From CAYJBH01 sp964370765 (GTDB lineage: Bacteria; Bacillota; Clostridia; Oscillospirales; Ruminococcaceae), in contig CAYJKW010000001.1 in NCBI GenBank assembly GCA_964370765.1, positions 34,040 through 98,039 of the forward strand: a stretch of 64,000 nucleotides of DNA. Reading direction: 5' to 3'. The translations under genes were made by a program, and so were the position numbers. Each line of letters begins with the position of its first letter. Position 1 is the stretch's first letter. The notes under the pieces were generated by a model. The model did no database searches. It saw only the letters and a program-made list of their open reading frames with translations, and was not told where the DNA came from. This document shows positions 34,301-42,984 of this stretch, in pieces.

Positions 34301-34876
34301 GTGCTATTAAAGGATAAAAGCGGAGCATCAATAATGTTGATGCTTGCAACTATGCTTATGTTAATAACAGCCGGCACAGCGACGTTGACGTCTGCACTTA
34401 GCACAGCTAACATTAATCAAAATCAAAGCGATATAGCGCAGATAGACCTGTTTGCACAGGCGATACGCTATACATTTGAAGATATGCTTAACGATACTGC
34501 TGTGCCGGCTACAAGCAATAATTTACAAACAGAGATTGTGACATTAGTTTATGCAAATGCTGATGATGCAGATATAACACTTTATGACGGGCTTAGTATT
34601 AGTTTAGACGAGCCGTTAAGCGATGGGTCGATTAAAACACATCTGTTTGAATGCACGGTTGATATGACAGCGTTGCGTGTAAATAGCAGTGGGGACGTAA
34701 GTGGCCTGCTGACAATAATCGTAAAGATAGATGCTCATGAATTACGGGGCGACAACCCAGCATCCAGGGCAGAGTATGTTATGAGTTTTGCATTAGATAG
34801 TGCAACGGGAGATAGTGATGGCCTTACAAGCTATGGTAGATGGGAGCTGCAAAGATATGCAAAAATTGAAGCTTAA
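34301..34876 (+). CDS. PilX-like minor pilus protein
   Basis: 191 residues from GTG at 34301. A hydrophobic helix (about 10-35, GASIMLMLATMLMLITAG) follows a short basic stretch, similar to PilX/GspK-type minor proteins; no clear Gly-Phe cleavage site. The start is uncertain: the GGGGGGG ribosome site at 34274-34280 is 20 bases from the GTG but 5 bases from an in-frame ATA at 34286, which would give the classical I/M-KKLVVLLKDKSGAS N-terminus. Its end overlaps the next gene by 20 bases. Confidence 0.7.
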   Translation: MLLKDKSGASIMLMLATMLMLITAGTATLTSALSTANINQNQSDIAQIDLFAQAIRYTFEDMLNDTAVPATSNNLQTEIVTLVYANADDADITLYDGLSISLDEPLSDGSIKTHLFECTVDMTALRVNSSGDVSGLLTIIVKIDAHELRGDNPASRAEYVMSFALDSATGDSDGLTSYGRWELQRYAKIEA

Positions 34877-35189
34877 CAATAAGGGCGAGACATTAATAGA
34901 AACAGTAATATCGGTGATGTTGTTTACCATCTTGTTTGTAGGTGTAGCGGGAATGTTAACACAGGCCGAAAATATTATACGGCAAAGTAAGCTGAAAAAC
35001 GAGGAAGTACAGGATACCGTAAATATTATAATATCTGGCGATAACGCCTATAACCCTGATATCGAAATAATTACACAACCTGTGGATATTAATGTTACAC
35101 TTACTACATCATCGGATAAAAAAATAGCTGTGAGCGCAAGGGCAACCCTCATGCGTACCGACAGCCTTGTGTATTTTTATGGTGGTTAG
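34857..35189 (+). CDS. Small prepilin-like protein (110 aa)
   Basis: Start chosen at 34857 because it gives a proper prepilin leader (MQKLKLNNKG, then ETLIETVISVMLF) with GGGAG upstream; the open frame extends 19 codons further back inside the previous gene. Residue +1 is Glu rather than Phe. Helix to about residue 35, then a short beta-rich domain. Probably a minor pilin that primes assembly (inference). Confidence 0.78.
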   Translation: MQKLKLNNKGETLIETVISVMLFTILFVGVAGMLTQAENIIRQSKLKNEEVQDTVNIIISGDNAYNPDIEIITQPVDINVTLTTSSDKKIAVSARATLMRTDSLVYFYGG

Positions 35190-35190
35190 A

Positions 35191-35694
35191 ATGATCGACA
35201 AACTAAAAGATAACAGTGGTGTGACACTTATCGAGACGATAGTAAGCTTGATGTTGCTTAGCATTTTGCTTGGTGGTATCACTGTTGTGTTTAGCACGAC
35301 TCAGCGGCTTAATAAGGAGCTGATCTATATTGCACGACAGCAGATAATTGCCGATGAGGTCACGGCAGATATTTTAGATGATCTTAGAATGGCAAAAGAT
35401 GTAGATCTAAGCGATGCATCGGTGCTAAAGATACAGACGGATAAATATACGGTGCTTTACTCTATTGATGATTCTGAGAATGTGTTGCAAAGAAGCTGGG
35501 AAGGGGCAGAGGATAGCACACCTAAACCTGTGTTGGCACCGGGATATTATATGGGTCATACGCTAATGCTAAACTGGCACAAGATAGCGGATATTGCTGA
35601 TGGTGACTATGCGATTGCACTGGATTTAACTTTAAGTGACACAACAACAGGGGATGAATATGTAAAACAGTATCTAGTGCGCCCGCCCCTCTAA
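35191..35694 (+). CDS. Minor prepilin (PilW/GspJ-like)
   Basis: 167 residues from the ATG at 35191, one base after the previous stop; upstream in-frame codons lie in the preceding gene. Leader MIDKLKDNSG, then VTLIETIVSLMLLSILLGG. The region after the helix (RQQIIADEVTADILDDLRMAKDVD) and the beta-rich rest resemble PilW/GspJ minor pilins. Last gene of the pilus operon; its stop codon lies in a hairpin shared with the convergent mrpD gene. Confidence 0.8.
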   Translation: MIDKLKDNSGVTLIETIVSLMLLSILLGGITVVFSTTQRLNKELIYIARQQIIADEVTADILDDLRMAKDVDLSDASVLKIQTDKYTVLYSIDDSENVLQRSWEGAEDSTPKPVLAPGYYMGHTLMLNWHKIADIADGDYAIALDLTLSDTTTGDEYVKQYLVRPPL

Positions 35695-35707
35695 GGCGGC
35701 TTAGAGG
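35688..35707. terminator. Symmetric hairpin between convergent pilus and mrp operons
   Basis: cctctaag (35688-35695) and cttagagg (35700-35707) around gcgg. It contains the stop codons of both operons. No T-tract, so efficiency as a terminator is doubtful. Confidence 0.4.
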
Positions 35708-37284
35708 CTTAAAGACAAAGATATTGTAATATAGAAAATAAGTATAGCCATTACAATCTGTTGAAAATTAAGCGATACCTTTCGTAATCTGTAAAGGTTT
35801 TTGTTGCTTTTAATAATGAATCTATAGAATAAGAATGCAACGACAACACTTAAAAGATATATTATGGCCTTCTCGCTATAAATTTCTATGTCTATAGATA
35901 CTTTGGTGTTGAAGATGGTATTAATAACCGTTACACCAAAAAGTCCCCCTGCAATACAGCCAACACCAAGCAATAAAATTACAAAAGTTTTTTGTCTGCT
36001 TTGCTTTACCTGTGGCGAGGGTTTGCCAACTAGCATATGGGAATATTTCACAAACGTTAAGATGGTGCCAAAATTAACAGCGATAATTAAAATCTCGGTT
36101 ATCGTTCCTTTAGCTCCATACTGCATAAAGTATTTAGATATTGAAGAGTTGAAAAATGGTGCACCACTTATTCCAAGTATCCCAAGTGCGGTTGCAATGC
36201 CGGTAATGGGCATAGTAAGAAATACACCATGAATTTTGCGGATATCACGTGTGCCATACTGTTTTATAATCATTCCGGCCGATAAAAACAGCAGTGATTT
36301 AAAAAGTGCATGGCAGATTATGTGATAAAGCGCACCATAGGTTGAAAGGTCATTTTGTGTTGTTAAACCTAATGTAATCAGACCTATTTGTGATATTGTG
36401 CTAAATGCAAGTAAAAGTTTAATATCGGTTTGTGATAGAGCCATAACAAAGCCTACGATTGCCGTGCAAGAACCAATAACTATGAAAAAGAAGCTGGAAT
36501 CTATGGCAGGGGAAAAAAGATTTATAAATACGAAAAACAGGTAGATACCATTTTTTACATATAATCCGGATAGAATAGCAGATACGGCTGAGGGTGAGCT
36601 AGGTGTTCCGTGTGCACGTGGCAGCCAGCTAAATAGTGGGAAAAACGCACTTTTAAGGCAGATGGCTGTCATAATAAATGCAAAGGGGGTCACTACTGCT
36701 TTAGGATCTACCAAGGGCATGAGCCTTGCTATCTCAGATATAGAAAGCACACCGAATATCTTGTATAGATAGCCTATGCCGAACAGATAAAAAAGCATGC
36801 ATACAACCTGTGACAGTAGGTAGACCATGCCGTCATACATGGAGCGTATGTCTTTTTTGTACATAATTAGTATCGCTACAACAACGGTTGCAACCTCTAA
36901 AAATACATAGATGTTAAAAAGATCATCAGTAAGAAAAACACCACATAACAACCCTTGCAGTATTAAAAAAAGCATTACGAATTTATTATCAAAAAAATCC
37001 TCATGCATTGTATAGATAAAAGATATTGAAAACAAAAATATCGATAAACCTATTAACGTGATAGTGTACCTTTCGGCGATAAGCGTTATTCCAAGCACAG
37101 AGTTTTGTGCGCCCAAAATCTCTACAATCTCCCCGTTATTTAAAATATTTAAAAATGTAAAGATAAAAATTAAAAAAAGTATACCTTGGGTTATAACCAC
37201 GAAAAGACGCAAAGGGATTTTGGGGATTAAATACGCAATAACCCCCAATATTACAGGAACGATTACAAAATAGATTAAGGTCAT
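35701..37284 (-). CDS. mrpD: Mrp-type Na+/H+ antiporter subunit D (NuoN/NuoM-like)
   Basis: 527 residues, about 14 hydrophobic helices. The proton-translocating antiporter fold is shown by SWLPRAHGTPSSPSAVSAILSGLYVKNG (about 219-246), with the conserved Lys of ICLKSAFFPLF just before it, and by HIICHALFKSLLFLSAG. It is homologous to complex I antiporter subunits. Last gene of the operon. It abuts mrpC with its start in the mrpC stop region. Confidence 0.93.
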   Translation of the reverse strand: MTLIYFVIVPVILGVIAYLIPKIPLRLFVVITQGILFLIFIFTFLNILNNGEIVEILGAQNSVLGITLIAERYTITLIGLSIFLFSISFIYTMHEDFFDNKFVMLFLILQGLLCGVFLTDDLFNIYVFLEVATVVVAILIMYKKDIRSMYDGMVYLLSQVVCMLFYLFGIGYLYKIFGVLSISEIARLMPLVDPKAVVTPFAFIMTAICLKSAFFPLFSWLPRAHGTPSSPSAVSAILSGLYVKNGIYLFFVFINLFSPAIDSSFFFIVIGSCTAIVGFVMALSQTDIKLLLAFSTISQIGLITLGLTTQNDLSTYGALYHIICHALFKSLLFLSAGMIIKQYGTRDIRKIHGVFLTMPITGIATALGILGISGAPFFNSSISKYFMQYGAKGTITEILIIAVNFGTILTFVKYSHMLVGKPSPQVKQSRQKTFVILLLGVGCIAGGLFGVTVINTIFNTKVSIDIEIYSEKAIIYLLSVVVAFLFYRFIIKSNKNLYRLRKVSLNFQQIVMAILIFYITISLSLSL

Positions 37285-37631
37285 TAAAAGTTATCCATTC
37301 TTTTTTTGTGGATAGCTGTCCAGTCAGAGTTGCCGTATAGGTGATAAAGATTAATAAACATACAAAGCGATATTGCAGTTACAGCTACACCAATCACTAT
37401 AGCTGTTATCATAAGTGCCTGTGGTAATGGGTCGGCCACCTGAACCGTTGTTACGTTTATAGGCGGTGACTGTTCGGTTGTTGCAAACATGGTAAGATAA
37501 AATGTAATGGCGGCAACCTCCATAATACCTATACATACAATGCTTTTAAGTATGCGCCTACTGCTGAATATACCGGCAAGACCGATAAAAAAAAGTGCAA
37601 CTGATACATTTTCACCGTTTAAAAAATCCAT
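37284..37631 (-). CDS. mrpC: Mrp-type antiporter subunit C (NuoK-like)
   Basis: 115 residues with three hydrophobic helices, homologous to NuoK/MnhC (VADPLPQALMITAIVIGVAVTA is the family signature). Sits between subunits B and D in the standard order. Confidence 0.92.
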   Translation of the reverse strand: MDFLNGENVSVALFFIGLAGIFSSRRILKSIVCIGIMEVAAITFYLTMFATTEQSPPINVTTVQVADPLPQALMITAIVIGVAVTAISLCMFINLYHLYGNSDWTAIHKKRMDNF

Positions 37632-37646
37632 CTATTCTCCCTGTAA

Positions 37647-38315
37647 TTAGCTATCTTCGTAGTGAACAAATCTAAAAAATATTATCGTTAGCCCACAAAA
37701 AACCTTTGCGGCAATAAGGCTGTTCATTATAATCATATAGATAACATTGTACTGGGTGTAGCTAAGGTAAAGTGACGTTACCGCAAATACAATGGCGAGA
37801 AGTGCGATTAATAAAAACAAAACCTTTTCCACCCTCTCGTACAGGTGAAAATTAATAGAGTTCTCCGGCCTTAGCAGGTATACACAGATTAATACTGCAG
37901 ACAATGCTGCGCCGCCCTGAAATCCACCGCCCGGTGTAAGATGTCCGTTAACGGTAAGGTAAAAACCAAGTATCATTATAACAGGCAGGATTAAAGCAAT
38001 AGTTCTACCAAAATGCATGCCCTCCTTAGGCTTTTCTGACTTAACAAACGGTATGCTGTTTTCGTGGCGAGAAAAATGTATAACCCCCATGACGCTTATA
38101 AGCAACATAAGCGCCTCAAATATTGTGTCAAATATCCTGTAGTTAAGGTAAATCGATGTAACGGAATTTTGTGCGGATGTATCGGACAGATAATTTTCTA
38201 TTACAAGCGAAAACAGTTCAGGGTTTTGGGCAGCAGTGCTACCGGATGAGATGTAAAGGGTAATAACCGCAGCAAAGGCACAAAGTATATAGCCTGCTAT
38301 TCGCGTGATGTTCAT
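37647..38315 (-). CDS. mrpB: Mrp-type antiporter subunit B (MnhB domain)
   Basis: 222 residues. The C-terminal about 140 residues are an MnhB domain with the signature LTPGGGFQGGAALSA. The N-terminal about 75 residues add a helix and an extracytoplasmic segment. Start overlaps the DUF4040 gene by 4 bases. MnhB subunits belong to the membrane part of Mrp antiporters and related hydrogenases. Confidence 0.9.
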   Translation of the reverse strand: MNITRIAGYILCAFAAVITLYISSGSTAAQNPELFSLVIENYLSDTSAQNSVTSIYLNYRIFDTIFEALMLLISVMGVIHFSRHENSIPFVKSEKPKEGMHFGRTIALILPVIMILGFYLTVNGHLTPGGGFQGGAALSAVLICVYLLRPENSINFHLYERVEKVLFLLIALLAIVFAVTSLYLSYTQYNVIYMIIMNSLIAAKVFCGLTIIFFRFVHYEDS

Positions 38316-38866
38316 CGGCTATCCTCCCTGTTTGCTGTTACAAAGCGGATTCTTTCCTCACTAAGTGTTTTTGTAAGCATGTCTTTTATAGCCAACACAT
38401 GTAACTCTGCATCAGAGCCGTATATAGTAATTGTATCATTGTTGTTGTGCAGAATAAGATCAAACATCTGGTTGCTTGCAATGCTTTGTGGTTTTTCCCA
38501 TGTAAACACCGCCTGTGCCTCAAGATCATGCGTTGAACAATACCGCATTATGCGTGATACAACATCCTCCATGTCTGCCCTAAGCTGATAATCGCTTTTG
38601 TGCTCTTTCGATCCTGATGTAAAATAGATATAAAATGTTCTGTGCTTTTTTAGTGCAACAATAAATAGTATTGTGGACAAGGCACTGCCGATTACAGCCT
38701 CAGCGATTGCTACGTCCGGAGCGTGATACATTAGGTAGCAAAATGAGGCGAGCAGTGAAAATGCTCCCAATGAGATAATTATTCTTTTGTAGTTTCTGCA
38801 ACTTACTATGTAAAGTGCAACTATAATCATAAGGATAAAAATAAGTTTATCAGCCGTCATCTTCAT
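38312..38866 (-). CDS. MbhD/DUF4040-type subunit (corresponds to the C-terminal part of MrpA) with soluble extension
   Basis: 184 residues. Residues 1-72 are three helices with the DUF4040/MbhD signature (HAPDVAIAEAVIGSALSTILFIVALKK), a segment found near the C-terminus of MrpA in bacterial Mrp and as a separate subunit in archaeal Mbh/Mbs-type complexes (known). Residues about 85-184 are a hydrophilic alpha/beta extension I do not recognise (DTITIYGSDAELHVLAIKDM). It overlaps mrpG by 17 bases and mrpB by 4. The large NuoL-like part of MrpA is absent from this operon. Confidence 0.75.
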   Translation of the reverse strand: MKMTADKLIFILMIIVALYIVSCRNYKRIIISLGAFSLLASFCYLMYHAPDVAIAEAVIGSALSTILFIVALKKHRTFYIYFTSGSKEHKSDYQLRADMEDVVSRIMRYCSTHDLEAQAVFTWEKPQSIASNQMFDLILHNNNDTITIYGSDAELHVLAIKDMLTKTLSEERIRFVTANREDSR

Positions 38867-39152
38867 CCCCCTTTAGCTTATAGCCGGAAAAATATGCGGA
38901 TGCAGCAATGGAGGATGTTACAATGGGGTTTATAATAAGAATTACAACCAGTATTAATACTAGTTTAAGTGTAAACGAGTTAAATCCGCTTAAAAAAACT
39001 ATACCTATTAAAATTGTGATTAGGCCGACAGTATCTATGTCCGCAGCCGATAAAAGCCGCGCATAAAAATTGTCAAAGCGATATATTCCGATAAGTCCGA
39101 CAGCAATAAAAAAAAGTCCGATTATTATTAGTATGTATCCAACTATCTGCAT
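38850..39152 (-). CDS. mrpG: Mrp-type antiporter subunit G
   Basis: 100 residues, three helices. MnhG signature YRFDNFYARLLSAADIDTVGLITILIG. Lies between mrpF and the DUF4040 gene. Confidence 0.92.
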   Translation of the reverse strand: MQIVGYILIIIGLFFIAVGLIGIYRFDNFYARLLSAADIDTVGLITILIGIVFLSGFNSFTLKLVLILVVILIINPIVTSSIAASAYFSGYKLKGDEDDG

Positions 39153-39167
39153 AAGGACTCCTTTTGA

Positions 39168-39440
39168 TTATTTGTTTTTTTGAAGGAATTTTGCAATAGA
39201 AGTAGTGCCCACAAAACCAAGTACAGCAAAAACAAGGCCAATATCAAGATAGATAGACTGACCATTAGTATAAGAATAAAGGATGACTATAATAATAATT
39301 TTACTGCACAACAATGAAAAGCCAAGTAACCTATCCCAAACCGATGGTCCGATAATAATGCGAAAGCTACTTAAAAAAGCAGCGATCACAAGTAAAATAA
39401 TAACTATGTTTATTAGCATACTACATACACCTATCATCAT
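39168..39440 (-). CDS. mrpF: Mrp-type antiporter subunit F
   Basis: 90 residues, three helices. MnhF signature IIGPSVWDRLLGFSLLCSKI and DIGLVFAVLGFVGTTSIAKF. Overlaps the mrpE end by 20 bases. Confidence 0.92.
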   Translation of the reverse strand: MMIGVCSMLINIVIILLVIAAFLSSFRIIIGPSVWDRLLGFSLLCSKIIIIVILYSYTNGQSIYLDIGLVFAVLGFVGTTSIAKFLQKNK

Positions 39441-39918
39441 ACTTATGGGTGCTTTTCTCTAACGATAACAGCTGTTGCTCAAAGGTGGTGGTAGGATTGC
39501 CTTTGTGCATGGACAGCACAGTTAGCTCCCCCTCTTTGTTATCTACCGTAATTGTACCCGGTGTTAGGGTTATGGATGTAGCTAGAATATCATGCAGGTA
39601 AACATTTTTAATATCTTTGTTTATTTTTGTAGTAATGAAACAGGGGGAAACGTCCCCTTTGATGATATGCCAAGTGGCCTTTATCCCTGATAGATAAATT
39701 TCCTTTAGCAGAAAAACAAGGTATAGTATAAACCGTATGGGTGGAAGAAAAAAAGCGTTTTTATAGTTGTAACCAAGCAGTCGGTTTGTTATAAGCAGAC
39801 AGCCGAGCGTTACAACAACACCGCTAATAATGTATATTATGTCGGTGCTTTCGTTAATAACAAGCCATACGAGAAATAATACTATTGGAACGGTAACCCT
39901 GTAGATTGAACTGAGCAA
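39421..39918 (-). CDS. mrpE: Mrp-type antiporter subunit E
   Basis: 165 residues, TTG start with GAGAGGTG upstream. Two N-terminal helices and a C-terminal soluble domain typical of MnhE (DILATSITLTPGTITVD, then VLSMHKGNP). First gene of the operon, with a promoter at 39950-39978. Confidence 0.92.
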   Translation of the reverse strand: MLSSIYRVTVPIVLFLVWLVINESTDIIYIISGVVVTLGCLLITNRLLGYNYKNAFFLPPIRFILYLVFLLKEIYLSGIKATWHIIKGDVSPCFITTKINKDIKNVYLHDILATSITLTPGTITVDNKEGELTVLSMHKGNPTTTFEQQLLSLEKSTHKYDDRCM

Positions 39919-39949
39919 AACACACCTCTCATCGTCGACTTACAGGTAA

Positions 39950-39978
39950 ATTATACACAAAATAACGTAAAAAAGCAA
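39950..39978 (-). promoter_or_regulatory. Sigma-70 promoter for the mrp operon
   Basis: Minus strand TTGCTT (39978-39973), 17-base spacer, TATAAT (39955-39950). Confidence 0.68.
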
Positions 39979-40047
39979 TATTTTTGTACAAAATATTTTG
40001 GCGCGACTATGATAAAAAATATGATGTTAAAAGGATAAAACTTTGTC

Positions 40048-40076
40048 TTGCAAATATAGAGTAATTCCCTTAAAAT
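40048..40076 (+). promoter_or_regulatory. Sigma-70 promoter for phosphoglucomutase
   Basis: TTGCAA (40048-40053), 17-base spacer, TAAAAT (40071-40076), 33 bases before the start codon. Confidence 0.62.
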
Positions 40077-40108
40077 AGAACTATATTAATTTATGGAGGT
40101 ATGAGCCG

Positions 40109-41785
40109 ATGGAAGGTTTTATGACAAGATACAATAACTGGGTATCTAAACAGGATTTAGATGGCGAGTTGATGGCGGAGCTTTTGTCGATAAAAGATGA
40201 TAAAACAGCAATCGAGGATTCTTTTTATAAAGATTTATCTTTTGGAACCGGTGGACTACGGGGTGTTTTAGGTGCAGGATCTAATAAGATGAATATCTAT
40301 ACAGTAGCAAAGGCTACAAGGGGGTTGGGGGAATACCTAACCGAAACCTTTGCTGAGCCAAGCTGTGCAATTGCATACGATAGCCGTAATAAAAGTGATG
40401 TATTCGCACAGATTGCAGCAGTTACACTTGCGACGATGGGAGTTAAAGTTTATATATATAAGGAATTGGTGCCAACCCCCATGCTATCCTATGCGGTGCG
40501 GGAACTTAGCTGTAGCGGTGGTATAGTAATAACTGCTAGTCATAATCCTGCTAAGTATAACGGTTATAAAGTTTATGGTGCAGATGGTTGCCAACTTACA
40601 TTAGAGGCCGCAGACCTAATTTCTGACTACATGAAAAAACAGGACGAATTTATAGCGCAGGGCCTGTCATTTGATAACCTTTTAGCCGATGGTAAGATAA
40701 TATATATATCAGATGAGTTAAGCGAAAGTTACTACGCAAAGGTGATTGCACTTAGTCTGCAAAAACCTACAGTACCGCTTAATGTTGTATATAGCGCGTT
40801 AAACGGTGCAGGTAACAAACCGGTACGCAAAATTCTTGATATGCTTGGCAATATTGATGTAACGGTTGTAAAGGAGCAGGAAAATCCGGACGGTAATTTT
40901 CCTACCTGCCCTTATCCAAATCCTGAGATAGAGGAGGCGATGCGGCTTTCTGCTAAATATGCTGCCGATAACAGTGCTGATTTTTTCCTTGCAACCGATC
41001 CGGACTGTGATCGCGTCGGTGCAGGCTATATTACCGATAGCGGTGTGCGTTTAATAAGTGGCAACGAGATGGGCATAATGTTAACCGAGTATCTGTGTAA
41101 ACAGCATATTGAAATGGGTACAATGCCAAAAAATCCTATAGTAGTTAAGACAATAGTTACAACCGAGATGCTAAATGCTGTTGCGAAAAAATATGGGTTT
41201 GAACTTATTAATGTTCTTACCGGCTTTAAATTTATAGGCGAGCAGATAGCAATGCTTGAGCAAAAGGGTGAGGAAAACCGATTTATAATAGGGTTTGAGG
41301 AAAGCTATGGTTACCTATCCGGAAGCTTTGTTCGTGATAAAGATGCAGTTATTGCCAGTATGTTAATATGCGAAATGGCTGCATATTACAAGGCTAAGGG
41401 AAAAACGTTGCTAGATGTTTTAAATGATGCTTATAATAATTATGGATACTATAAACAGGGCTTATTAACATTCGAGTTTGAAGGTGCAAGCGGAATGGCA
41501 AAAATGAATGAGATACTGGATGTAGTACGTTCGATGAGGGGTAAAAGTTTTGCTGGCAAAGCAATCATTAACATGGTTGACTATGAAAATGATGATACCG
41601 GTCTACCGAAAAGTAACGTTGTAAGTATGGAGCTTGAGGGTGGTTGTTATGTAATAGTGCGACCTTCAGGAACCGAACCTAAGCTAAAACTTTACCTAAC
41701 AGCGGTAGGGGAAAACCTATCGATTGGTGAGGAAAAGCTGGCACAGCTAACCAAATCAAGCAAAGATGTGATTGAAAATATCTAA
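40109..41785 (+). CDS. pgm: Phosphoglucomutase/phosphomannomutase
   Basis: 558 residues of the alpha-D-phosphohexomutase family. Active-site phosphoserine in TASHNPAKYNGYKVYG, Mg-binding loop DPDCDRVG, sugar-binding loop GFEESYGYLSG, phosphate-binding loop RPSGTEPKLKLYL. Ribosome site GGAGGT. Interconverts glucose 1- and 6-phosphate (and probably mannose phosphates). Monocistronic, with promoter and terminator both visible. Start ATG at 40109; a second ATG five codons later is an alternative. Confidence 0.95.
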   Translation: MEGFMTRYNNWVSKQDLDGELMAELLSIKDDKTAIEDSFYKDLSFGTGGLRGVLGAGSNKMNIYTVAKATRGLGEYLTETFAEPSCAIAYDSRNKSDVFAQIAAVTLATMGVKVYIYKELVPTPMLSYAVRELSCSGGIVITASHNPAKYNGYKVYGADGCQLTLEAADLISDYMKKQDEFIAQGLSFDNLLADGKIIYISDELSESYYAKVIALSLQKPTVPLNVVYSALNGAGNKPVRKILDMLGNIDVTVVKEQENPDGNFPTCPYPNPEIEEAMRLSAKYAADNSADFFLATDPDCDRVGAGYITDSGVRLISGNEMGIMLTEYLCKQHIEMGTMPKNPIVVKTIVTTEMLNAVAKKYGFELINVLTGFKFIGEQIAMLEQKGEENRFIIGFEESYGYLSGSFVRDKDAVIASMLICEMAAYYKAKGKTLLDVLNDAYNNYGYYKQGLLTFEFEGASGMAKMNEILDVVRSMRGKSFAGKAIINMVDYENDDTGLPKSNVVSMELEGGCYVIVRPSGTEPKLKLYLTAVGENLSIGEEKLAQLTKSSKDVIENI

Positions 41786-41793
41786 ATTTAACG

Positions 41794-41834
41794 GCAAAAG
41801 GTTGTAGCGAATATGTTCGCTACAACCTTTTTGC
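41794..41834. terminator. Intrinsic terminator after pgm
   Basis: gcaaaaggttgtagcga (41794-41810) pairs with tcgctacaacctttttgc around atatgt. T-rich on both strands, so it also serves the convergent receiver-like gene. Confidence 0.88.
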
Positions 41835-41845
41835 TTATAAAAGCA

Positions 41846-42232
41846 TTATAGAACCTCAATCGAGTCCACAAGGTAGTTAAGGCCGGAGCTTGAATAAAAA
41901 AATGCATCAATAGTTCCGGCAGCCCTTTCGTTTTTTACCATCTCAGCAGTTTGTGGGTAGGTTTCGTCGTCAACAATTACTGCAGATTTTAAATTAGGTA
42001 AAGTCTTTTTTGCTTTTTCTAATCTGTTAAGCCATTCTGTAAGCGTGTAGGGACTTGAATTTCTAACCTCAACCACAATAATCTGCGGTTTGTGTATTTC
42101 TACCGTACAGTCAAACAGATCGGTATTTCGCTCTTCAATTATCATGATGTGGCTATTTTTACGAGTTAAAAGACTTACAACTCCATCCAGTATGAGACCG
42201 TTTCTTAGATATAGTAATATTGTTTTGCTCAA
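41846..42232 (-). CDS. Degenerate receiver-domain protein, no output domain
   Basis: 129 residues from the TTG at 42232 (AAGGAGG upstream at good spacing; a GTG at 42241 overlaps that site). The pattern of hydrophobic strands and helices fits a CheY-like receiver: TILLYLRNGLILDGVVSLL for strand 1/helix 1 and QIIVVEVRN for strand 3. The acidic pair is gone, the phospho-acceptor position holds E55, and the lysine position reads YSSSG. A phosphorylation-independent receiver is likely (inference). It follows the LuxR-type regulator gene on the same strand after 107 bases. Confidence 0.55.
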   Translation of the reverse strand: MSKTILLYLRNGLILDGVVSLLTRKNSHIMIIEERNTDLFDCTVEIHKPQIIVVEVRNSSPYTLTEWLNRLEKAKKTLPNLKSAVIVDDETYPQTAEMVKNERAAGTIDAFFYSSSGLNYLVDSIEVL

Positions 42233-42339
42233 ACAAACCACCTCCTTTTTAGGTTAGGTGCGGTGTCGCTAATAGCCTGTTATTACTATTTTAACAAATA
42301 TGCAGATAATTACCCCATACATACGTATAGTATTTTAAA

Positions 42340-42984
42340 TTAATTTTTTATATCTAAAAAAAGCTCGTCAGCAATCATGAATTTTTTCATTGATACATCT
42401 ATTGCAAGCTTTAAGATATTATCGTATCCGGTTTTACCTTTAAGGTTCGCAATATGGTAGTTAAGTGTGCTTCTTGTAATGTTAAGTTGATTGCATATTT
42501 CGGTGTGGGAGTAACCGTTAACCTTAAGCTGTAGCACCTTTAGCTCCTGTTTTGTAAACTCTGATGCATGTGCGAGCCCTATGGTGATAACAGGCAGCTT
42601 ATCAGGGTATACCTTCTCGCCTTTCATTACATTCTGTATCACATCCAGTAGTCGACAGTTACTGTGATCCTTGTACCAAAATCCTTCGCAACCTGCTGCT
42701 CTTGCCTTGTCAATATGTTCCTGCCTTACTAAAAATGTTACTATTATTACCTTGGTAGCAGGGTTTGCCTCCTTAATTATCTTTGCGCTTTCTATGCCAT
42801 TTTCATGTCCGGCAGTGTGTATATCCATAAGTACAAGATCTACCTTGTTGATTTTACAAAAATCGGGTGCCTTCTGTGCATCCACAAGCGAGCCGATAAG
42901 GCGGTAGTCATTGTTTTCAGATATTATATAATGCATAAGTTCACGAGAGCTTTTTTGGTCATCGACAATTAATATGTTATACAT
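42340..42984 (-). CDS. Response regulator, NarL/LuxR-type
   Basis: 214 residues. Receiver with acidic pair D8-D9, phospho-acceptor D54 (LVLMDIH), Thr in VIIVTF and Lys in WYKD, all intact. LuxR-type helix-turn-helix at about 145-205 (FTKQELKVLQLKVNGYSHTEI, then ITRSTLNYHI). No kinase gene nearby, so it is an orphan within this window. A perfect palindrome TTGTTGCAACAA at 43026-43037, 42 bases before the start, may be its own or another regulator's operator. Confidence 0.92.
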   Translation of the reverse strand: MYNILIVDDQKSSRELMHYIISENNDYRLIGSLVDAQKAPDFCKINKVDLVLMDIHTAGHENGIESAKIIKEANPATKVIIVTFLVRQEHIDKARAAGCEGFWYKDHSNCRLLDVIQNVMKGEKVYPDKLPVITIGLAHASEFTKQELKVLQLKVNGYSHTEICNQLNITRSTLNYHIANLKGKTGYDNILKLAIDVSMKKFMIADELFLDIKN

